Assembly (NCBI GenBank): GCA_024138025.1
Contig: JAMXBD010000430.1
Coordinates: 1-64,000, forward strand
Reading direction: 5' to 3'
Source: Combretum micranthum
Lineage: Eukaryota > Streptophyta > Magnoliopsida > Myrtales > Combretaceae
DNA length: 64,000 nucleotides
Part shown: in pieces, positions 56,100 through 64,000 of the stretch
How the letters are laid out: each line of letters starts with the position of its first letter
How positions within the stretch are numbered: the first letter of the stretch is position 1
Notes under the pieces: generated by a model
What the model was told of the DNA's origin: nothing
Database searches by the model: none
What the model saw: only the letters and a program-made list of their open reading frames with translations
Translations under genes and position numbers: made by a program

Positions 56100-58310
56100 C
56101 TTGAGGGCCATGGATCAGAATGTTGATCACAGATTGCAAGCGTTGGAGAGACTCTTTGACGAGATTGTTGATCTACTAGATGCTCTAGTGGTAGGTAGTG
56201 TCAACAAGGATAGAGATAAACAATAACCTAGGGATGATGCCACTCAATGGAAACCTATCAATAGGCCTATTCTTGCAATCAATTATAGGCAACCTACTTA
56301 TAATAACATTCCAAAGATAACAAATTTGAAGTAGATCTCACAATGCTTAGAGTTATTATAATGGCAAGCATAATTATGGCAAAAGAGGTAGGGTATATAA
56401 TGGTTGTAGAGGTAATCATTATGGTAATTTTAATGATTATGGAGGTAGGGATGGAGATAAAAAGAGTAAATTATACCAGAAGGTTCCACCGTTTGGAGAT
56501 AAGTTTATTTTAGGTCTTAACGTTTTGAGTGGCTAGATACAGGTTCCAACACTTAGGGATAAGTTCATTTAAGTTCCCAACGTTTGAAAAAGTGGGTTAA
56601 TTTGGGTCCCTAGTGTGCCAACAGGAGAAGAGTCTTTTGAATTTTGATTAAATATTCTTTCCTATTGATACGTGTCCTTGAGGATCTAAATTGACCCACT
56701 TCTTCAAATGCTGGGACCTTAAATGAACTTACCCCCGAAAGCTGGGACCTATTTTTAACCGCTCAAAATGTTGGGACTTTAAATAAACTTGCCCTCAAAT
56801 ATTGGAACCTTCTAGTATAATTTACCCAAGATAAAAATAATCATTTCAAGTTAAAGGTGGATCTTCTGTATTTTAGTAGAAATTAAGGGATTAAGGACTT
56901 TATTGATTAGATTGCTAATATAAGTAAATTCGTCAATTATATGGAGGTACTAAAAGAGAGGAAGGTGAGGTTGGTAGCATATAGGCTAAAAAGCAGTGCA
57001 TCTACATAGTGAAAGAGATAGCAAAAAAAAGAAGTCCTAAAGGAAAAGCACTTATTAAAACGTGATATAGGATAAAACAATTATTGGAAGGAGAATTTTC
57101 TCCTCCTGATTTCGAGAAAATCTTATTTCAATTGTTTTCAATAGTACCAAAGATGTCATCAGGAGCAAAACTCGGTACAACAATATATTGTAGAATCTAT
57201 GATGTTGGCACCTAGGAATGATCTAAGGGAGGTAGATGATAAAATTGAAGAATCAGTAGAACAGTAAAAAACTCCCAAGGTTTCTTAAGAATATGTTACT
57301 GTGGATGTAAATGAGGAGAGTTCTTTTTGTTAATGATAAAGACTGTGATATTGAAGATATAAAAAAAGTGGTTAATGAGAGAGAAGTCTTGGATATGGAA
57401 GAGAAAGGTTAGTAAGCTATGTGGAATGTTATATGGAAGCAATAGATGATCAACTACAGGTGCAAGAATCAATGCATGAGGTCAATGTTATACCTATATG
57501 TCTTTTGAGACAAAATTATAGCTTTAGGTTTGAAGGGTTATAACAAGGTGAGATAATTGATATAGTATATCTAGTTGACAATTATTTGGCATTATAAGAA
57601 CTAAATTTTCGTCATTACCTTCCTTAAGATTTGATTGATCGTCATTTCGATGATCAATATGATCTACATGGAGGGTTTTTGGTTGTTGATATATATAATA
57701 TTTTCAAAGAGTTGACAGCTCATAGGGTTAATGCTAGGATACTTTGGGAATTGTTAATCTAAAGTGGATTTGCAAATGCTGTAAGGAGCTTGAGGCTCGA
57801 TATACTTTTAAATCTAAAGATATTTAGTATTTTTTTACTTTCTACTTGTTAGGATTCATTTTTGTAGCTTCATCTTTAATCTTGGGAGATACTTTAATCA
57901 AGGTTTAATGTGAATTTTCTCCGCCTAGGATGGTGTTGATTGATGAGAATCAATTGCCTACTGTTGTTTGTATTTCAGTTGTAAAACAAGTCTATTGTGT
58001 TGTTAAAGACAATGAAGCTAATAAGGATCGCAAGAAACAAGTGTTTGAAGTTAGAGATCAAATGATGGTTTTCATGCGTAAGGAAAAATTTTCAGTTGGC
58101 ACTTATAGTAAGTTGTAACCTAAGAAGTATGGTCCATATCGAATTGTATAGATGATAAATGACAATGCTTATGTTGTGGCTCTACGACAATATGGGGTTT
58201 CTTAAGAAATTCAATATGGAAGACATCTACCCATTTTATCTTCTAATAAACTCCTACATCAAGATTCATCTATAAACTTGAGGATGAGCTTTTAGCCAGT
58301 GGGGGAGAAT
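56100..58310 (+). mobile_element. Internally deleted Ty3/gypsy relic (gag and integrase C-terminus)
   Basis: Starts with a gag N-terminal coiled region (MDQNVDHRLQALERLFDEI, from 56108). A LKVDL..F block and YMEVLKERKVRLVAYRLKS follow (about 56853-56995), then FSPPDFEKILFQ (about 57091-57130), all typical of plant gypsy gag. It ends with an integrase C-terminal/linker block VFMRKEKFSVGTYSKL then PKKYGPYRIV and NDNAYVV (about 58066-58185), followed by GRHLPI. Protease, reverse transcriptase and RNase H are not recognisable between, so about 3-4 kb has been lost. Many stops. LTRs not found. It hosts a MITE at 56464-56828. Confidence 0.75.
56455..56837. mobile_element. MITE family A, best copy, inserted in gypsy gag with 9-bp duplication
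   Basis: The element is 56464-56828. Left end GAGTAAATTATACCAGAAGG; minus-strand right end GGGTAAATTATACTAGAAGG. Arms run about 150 bp, with centre TTTTGATTAAATATT. The 9-mer AGATAAAAA lies at 56455-56463 and again at 56829-56837. Removing the element and one duplicate rejoins a gag reading frame across the site. 9 bp fits Mutator. Confidence 0.88.
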
Positions 58311-58634
58311 GATATAGACATTATTAATTATTAGTTATTTTTACTAGAAAAAAAAAGTTATTTTGAGTTTTCAATTCTTTTATAATTTTCTTGCAATTCT
58401 TCGATCGTACACACCATGTCACAAAGAGACTAACATAAGTGGTCAGGATTTGAGGTAGTAAAAAACCCTAATTCTTCACAAGTTATTTTTGTAGATAGCA
58501 ATTTCACAATTCCTTACAAACAACAAGTAAAAAAATATTACTAAAATGTTCCAATAAATTTTCATTTTGAATTCTACATCTCTTCATGATTACCTAATTC
58601 AAATCTGCCATTGGAATCAATCAAATCATTGATG
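58311..58634. other. Intergenic, nothing recognised
   Basis: Could include the 3' LTR of the preceding gypsy relic, but no repeated partner is present. Confidence 0.4.
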
Positions 58635-58923
58635 GCTCGTTTACTTCGCTGAATGAATAAGGCTGTAATGGAATTTATATTATGGAGGAATGAAATAGAG
58701 CTATAATAGGGTTTTTCTTTATTAATTTTTCATTTAATTATATATTAAAAAAACAGTTCCAGTATTGAATTGGTATTCATAAGTTTGAACAAAGAATGAC
58801 TATTCAATGTTTTGTGTAATAGGATTCATTGTAGAATCGCTATTCAGTAAACTAAACATCATAATAGCTATTCCTAAGGAATAAAACTATAATAGAATTG
58901 CGATTACACTAAAGCAAACGAGC
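58635..58923. mobile_element. MITE with GCTCGTTTACTT termini, 289 bp
   Basis: Left GCTCGTTTACTTCGCTGAAT; minus-strand right GCTCGTTTGCTTTAGTGTAA. The interior holds AATAGCTATTC/GAATTGCGATT motifs. The end is shared with 35597-35996. No coding capacity; target duplication unclear. Confidence 0.65.
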
Positions 58924-60172
58924 AATTAGTTTCACAAAAAGTGCTTGTCTTTAACCTTAATATTAATGACAAATAATAATTGCATCGGTGTAGTCAATCT
59001 ACAATTAACCTTCCCTTTTGGAATCACCATATTAATGTAAATGCATATTGGTGAATTTCATTCAAGTAATTTACTATGAAGTTTAGGGAGTAATCATTAA
59101 AAAAAAAAAATTAATTGTCATAGACAGTGAAAATAAAAAACCCTGAGCTACTTTCAAAACTAGGCATATCTTACATTGTCTAATTTCCATTGCTCAATCA
59201 TCATCATCATCATCAAAGCAATCAGGATAAGTTTGGTGTCACCTATAAAAGAACTGACCGTGTCGGACAAGGAAATTAGAATCTATGTTTTGGTGGAGGA
59301 TTATGAGCTCTTTAGACAGCTAGTAGGAGAAAGAATCAATAGACGATTTACTGGCATAATTAATGAATTAGTTTCCTTTGCAAAAGGAGATTCTTAATGG
59401 CAATTTGATTGAAAAGGGGCTACTTGGCAAATTATGATGAAAATATCGATAATGATATTGCTGATGGCTAGTAAACGTAGTAGGAGGGGAGGCATATGTA
59501 TGCGAGTAGATAAAAATTAAGATGAAATTTTCTTTTTTCCATGATACATAAAGTTTACCCATGGGATTTTAAGTTTATTTTTAATAAATTGTATGAGTTT
59601 ATATATGTTAATAATAATAATTATTATATGATAAGATTAACATAATTTATATGTAAAGTTCAAATATAGTGACCTAATAAAGTTTTGGATTTTAAAACAT
59701 CAAATTAAGTAGAAGATTTTATGTGTAGAAATAAAAAATATTATTTTTCACTAGGCTAAATTGGAAATAACAAAAGTTAATAGATTAAAATAGTGTTTTC
59801 CATGTCTCGTAAGCTACTTATTTTTCTTTTCAACGTCCCGTCATTAGACAGAAGAAAATGAAGACAAATTAAAGCTGCATATAAATTTGAAAGACCAACT
59901 GCTAAAACATATTATTCATGTGTCTTAAATCTATGGATTTAGGGCTGTTTGGATTATCAGATTTTTATTTGTATCATATCTTTATCCGATCTATATCTAT
60001 ATCATATCCATCTCATATTTGTTAGGTCTATTTATGAGTAAAACTGTTAATTTTTTGTAGGTATTTATTTCGTGATAAATATGTTTAAAAATGAAAAAAT
60101 GTGATGTCAAAATGACTAGAATATGAATTAAGCATACCTTGTATGCTTACACAAATTTTCTTTGTTTGTTTA
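58924..60172. other. Intergenic
   Basis: (ATC)n at 59197-59214. The plus-strand frame 59176-59397 contains a plausible soluble stretch (VSDKEIRIYVLVEDYELFRQLVGERI) that I cannot assign; without neighbouring exons I treat it as unsupported. No RNA gene is seen. Confidence 0.4.
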
Positions 60173-60783
60173 TGTTAGGAAAAATCCAATGTCCTGCAAT
60201 AACAAAGTAATTTTCCTCTTGCCAATGCGATAACAAAATAATAATTGAAAAAATAAATCTATCAAAACGGGATCACCGCACAAATTCTTCCACTATCAAT
60301 AATAATGGGATTAGAATTGTTTTTCTTCACTAGATATACTAGTGGACCACAAATTTTCACCACAACGGTGGATCTCAAACAACGGGATTAAGCCTCTCTC
60401 TATAGATCTCTCTAGTTTTTTGTATAGCTAAAATGATGCCTAAAAGACAAAACAAGGAGTATTTATATGAAAAACAAAAGGACAACTCGCAGACTACATA
60501 GGCAGGCTCTATGCTACCGGCCTTTATGGCTGGAGTATATTGAAGGTCGATTCAATGCCGGTAGCCTTTATGCTCATTTGGCCAGTGTTGAAATGCTGCT
60601 GCTCTCAGCAAAAAATTGAACGCTGACTCTACACCGATGGCGTATATCCCAACACTAGCAGTGTACAGTATGTTGTTTCCTTAGTTTCGCAAATCTCCTT
60701 ATTTTACAAGTTTTCTTTTAAACATATACAATATTTACGATTTCCTTTTATAGAACCATATGGGTTTGATCCATAACCTAACA
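60173..60783 (-). repeat. 3' LTR of the copia element
   Basis: 611 bp. Read on the minus strand it begins TGTTAGGTTATGGATC and ends GGATTTTTCCTAACA, with the short inverted repeat TGTTAGG/CCTAACA expected of an LTR. A TATA-like CATATAAATACTC lies at about 60457-60469. The host base run next to its end is GTTTA (60168-60172), which would be one half of a target duplication. Confidence 0.85.
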
Positions 60784-60800
60784 AACTCCTCCTCCAACTC
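60784..60800 (-). promoter_or_regulatory. Polypurine tract of the copia element
   Basis: On the minus strand GAGTTGGAGGAGGAGTT abuts the LTR start TGTTAGG. This purine run primes plus-strand DNA synthesis in LTR elements. Its exact placement supports the LTR border. Confidence 0.85.
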
Positions 60801-60829
60801 ATATGGGGAGTTTCATCACACCAAGTATC

Positions 60830-63300
60830 TATTTGCAACGAATAAGTTTGTCCTTAGATAGAGCTTTAATCATCCTATCTGAACTGTTTTCATCAGTATA
60901 GATCTTCTCCAGCTTCAAAAGCTTTAATCAATACATCTCGAATCCAATGATATCTAACATCAATGTGTTTGGATCTGAAATGAAAAGTTGGATTCTTACT
61001 AGATGTATAGCACTCCTGTCACAAAAAACCTTAAGTTTTCTTGTTTTGACCTAGTTCCTCTAAAAATTTCTTCATCCACAAGACTTTCTTGATTGCCCAG
61101 ACACTACTTCCCCTGCATAAGTAATCAGATAACCTAAAGTGGACTTCCTGGAATCAAGATCTCCAATTATATCAGCATTGAAAACCATTCTAATACAAGC
61201 TTACTACCACCAAACTGCAAACATAATCTGGAAGTACTCCTGACATACTTGAGAATCCATTTAATAGCGGTCTAATGGTCTTTATCTGGATTCAAGAGGT
61301 AGCGACTAACCATACCAATAGCATGAGCAATATCCGATCTAGTGCATACCATAGCATAAATTAGACTGCCAACTGCAGAGGCATAAGGAATTTTTTTCAT
61401 ATCTTCTTTGTCAGCTTCACTTTTAGGACACTGCCGAGAATTGAGTTTAAAGTGATATGCAAGTGAAGAACAAACAAGTTTTGCCTTACTCATATTGAAT
61501 CTCTCTAATACCTTTTCCAGGTATCTCTCCTATGCTAACCATAATTCCTAGCTCTTCCTATCACGAATAATTCTTATACTGAGAATTTCCTATGTGGGTC
61601 CTAAGTTTTTCATGGCAAAAGACTTACTCGGTGTAATTTTCAGATCATGTATCTTCTTGGCATCATGACCAATAATCAGCATATCATCAACATATAATAG
61701 GAGAATAATGAACTCACAAGTGCCAAATCTCTTTATGAAAACAAAATGATCTAATGCAGTCTTAGTATATCCCTGATCAACATGAGGGAGTCAAACTTCT
61801 TATATACCACTGCTTTAGAGCTTGTTTCAACCCATATAAGCTCTTTTGCAATTTACAAACATATGCTCATTCCCCTTAACCTTAAATCCCCCATGCTGCT
61901 CCATATAGATTTCTTCCTCCAAGTCACCATGAAGGAATGCTTTCTTGATGTCCATTTGCTCAATCTCCAAGTTCAAGATGACAGCAATACTAAATACAAC
62001 CCGAATGGAAGACATCTTTACCACTGATGTGAAAATCTCATCAAAATCAACAACTTTCTTCTTACCGAACCCCTTCACAACCAATCTTGCCTTGAACCTT
62101 GGTTGTGAGCTATTCTTTTCAATCTTCAATATATATACCCATTTATTCTTCAATGGTTTTTTGCCCTTTAGTAGTTCCATCAAATCATATGTCTTGTTTT
62201 CATGTAAGGATTTCATTTCTTCTTGCATGGCTTTAACCCATTCCTTTTTCTACTCAAGTAGCATGACCTCTTGATAATATTCCGGCTCTCTCCCATTTCA
62301 ACATAACATAATCATCTAGACTATATATAACTGATGGCCTTCGATCTCTTAAAGATCTCCTCACTCAATCTATTGATGAGGCTCTTGGGCTCTTCAACTA
62401 ATCTTCCACATCTCCGCCATCATTGTTAGAATCTTCAAGTGAGGGCACTAGATCTACATTTGTAGGGATCTCCCCTGAGGATTTTGACTTCTATGGCTTC
62501 TCATATTTTCAATAGTTTGGTCTTTAAGAAGACCAAATCTCTATTCCTGATAATCTTCTTCTCTACTGGATCCTACAATCTGTACCCATACCCATCATGC
62601 GCATAACTTAGAAAAATGCATTGCTTTGAATTTGCATCAAATTTTGATCTTTGATCCTTGGGAATATGGACAAATGCCCTACAACCAAACAAACGTAAGT
62701 GTTCATAAGGAATATCTTTACCTGTCCAGACTCTCTCTAGGATATCTCTATCCAAACTATAAGAGGGATATAGATTAATCAAGGCGACATCTGTTCTTAT
62801 TACTTCACCCTAAAATGATTTTGGTAACTTGGCATGTGATAACATACACTTGACTCACTCTATGATAGTGTGATTCATTCTCTCTGTTATGCCGTTCTAC
62901 TGTGGAGTCCTTGGAACAGTCTTCTCCAGTTTAACCTTATATTCTTTGCAATATTCTTCAAAAGGTCCTCTGTATTCACCACCATTATCTACTTGGACAC
63001 ATATCAAATGTCTTCATGTTTCTCTTTCAACTCTAGTATGGAATTACTTAAACACATCCAACACTTGATCCTTGGACTTCAAAGCAAAAATCCACAACTG
63101 CCTAGAGTGATCATTGATAAATGTCACAAAATAAAGAGTACCACCTACAAACTTATCTTTCATATAACACACATCTGTGTGAGCTAAATGCAATATATGA
63201 GATTTCCTAATAGGTGAATTTTTCTAAAATGCAACATTATGTTGTTTAGTGCAAGTTTTCAGAGGAGTACGTTCTACATCAGGCAAAATTTGCTTCTTAA
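60830..63300 (-). pseudogene. Copia pol remnant (integrase, RT, RNase H)
   Basis: From 5' to 3' on the minus strand: pre-integrase GHMSEKGL (about 63318-63341); integrase DNGGEY with the second catalytic Asp at about 62972-62989, then TPQ and NGITERMN (about 62869-62910); integrase C-terminal part LFGCRAFVHIPKDQRSKFD (within 62573-62782); RT start NKWVYILK, FKARLVVKGF and MDIKKAFLHGDLEEEIYM (61827-62228); a frameshift near 61850 just after the HMF residues; the catalytic YVDD at 61683-61694; YASAVGSLIYAMVCTRSDIAHAIGMVSRY (61272-61493); and RNase H GYLITYAG (about 61105-61130). Stops and frameshifts separate the pieces. The YVDD motif itself is intact. Confidence 0.9.
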
Positions 63301-63479
63301 CAAGCATTTAGAGCCCTTTCTCACTCATGTGACCAAACCGCTTATGCCATAGTTCCATGGAAGTATCATCAATTAGATTCACATCTTATTTACTTAGTTT
63401 AGCTAGCATTAAGTAAAGGGTTTTAGTCTTCTTTCCTTTTGCCACCATGAGAGAACCATTGGCAAGCTTCTATTTACCT

Positions 63480-64000
63480 TCACTAAAGTGACTATAGATA
63501 GCCTTCATCATCAAGTTTCCCCGCAAATATAAGGTTTAGGTGGATATGTGGAACTTGTCTGACATCTCTGAGAACGAGTCTGCAACCAGTGTTAGTCTTT
63601 AAAACAACATTTGCAATGGCAACAATTTTAGATATCTCATTGTTTCCCATCCTAGCATTGCCATAATCACCGGCTAGTATAGGTTGAGAAAAATTCATCA
63701 TGTGATGTCACATGGAAGGAGGCACTAGAATTAATAACCCAATCATTATCATGACATGAAAGGTTAACACAATCCTCATCCCAAGCAACAAGTATCTCAC
63801 CAGTTGCTACTACAACAGTCATGTCTTCATCTTTACCATCATTTTTACCTTTACCCTGCTCTCTCTTCCACAGTCTACATTCTCTCTTGAAATGTCCTGG
63901 CTTGTCACAATAATAGTATTTAATATTTTTCCTTCTTGATTTATATTTTCTACTAGATTTATCAAACTTATCATATGAGCCTTTCTTTCTACTTCTACCA
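63480..64000 (-). pseudogene. Copia gag end and protease remnant
   Basis: The gag zinc knuckle reads YYYCDKPGHFKREC (about 63889-63930). The first Cys of the CCHC pattern is replaced by Tyr. After a basic linker (KREQGKGK) the protease core reads WVINSSASFHV: the catalytic Asp of the usual DSGAS is Asn (63730-63732) and the following Gly is Ser (63724-63726). Then come GDYGNARMGNNEISKI and VRQVPHIHLNLI (63492-63701). All three changes are explained by single G-to-A changes on the coding strand. The gag N-terminus is outside the window. Confidence 0.88.

Larger units (their letters stand above)
60173..64000 (-). mobile_element. Ty1/copia LTR retrotransposon, 5' part outside the window
   Basis: Minus-strand element with gag zinc knuckle, protease, integrase, RT and RNase H in that order, then a polypurine tract and 3' LTR. 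Integrase before RT is the Ty1/copia order. The 5' LTR and most of gag lie beyond 64000. Base changes at key residues and several frameshifts make it inactive. Confidence 0.92.

Noticed and set aside
61945..63187. Plus-strand open frames in the copia region
   Set aside because: They are shadows of the minus-strand copia pol domains.

Overview
This is nuclear DNA from a plant, most likely a eudicot. It is strongly AT-rich, has GT-AG introns, carries two intact plant-type genes, and is packed with plant Ty3/gypsy, Ty1/copia, Mutator and hAT relics. The species cannot be read from the sequence. Gene density is very low: two complete protein-coding genes in 64 kb, with nearly everything else recognisable being transposon-derived or decayed.

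Layout. 1-2.6 kb: short tandem repeats and an orphan LTR end followed by a primer-binding-like site. 2.97-8.30 kb: a nearly full-length, dead Ty3/gypsy element with two LTRs of about 460 bp. 9-12.2 kb: MITE debris and the upstream region of gene 1. 12.28-15.55 kb (+): gene 1, a two-exon homologue of the conserved plant protein of unknown function typified by Arabidopsis At1g01500 (310 aa). 16-25 kb: an intergenic desert with a MITE, a long pyrimidine/purine tract and a 140-bp tandem array. 25.26-28.57 kb (-): gene 2, a five-coding-exon Sec14/CRAL-TRIO lipid-transfer protein (301 aa) with an extra intron in its 5' UTR. 30-42 kb: AT-rich desert, probably old LTR debris. 42.4-46 kb: a cluster of Mutator-type MITEs, one nested in another. 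47.0-48.0 kb: a hAT-type element with a perfect 8-bp target duplication. 48.2 kb: a tRNA-like sequence (-). 49.1-55.1 kb: a rearranged duplication next to a decayed autonomous MULE with long terminal inverted repeats. 55.1-55.3 kb: a MITE on the MULE edge. 56.1-58.3 kb: a shortened gypsy element with a MITE in its gag. 60.17-64.0 kb (-): a Ty1/copia element whose far end lies outside the window.

The two genes show no sign of working together; they are about 10 kb apart, with their 3' ends facing each other across repeats. The strongest signals beyond plain annotation are: (i) eleven premature stops in the gypsy element that fall where glutamine is expected, consistent with C-to-T decay of silenced DNA; (ii) G-to-A-type loss of catalytic and zinc-binding residues in the copia element; (iii) several MITEs with clear 8-9 bp target duplications, including nested insertions; (iv) a 0.7-kb chimeric duplication that includes part of a MULE terminus. 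I found no convincing new multi-gene system.
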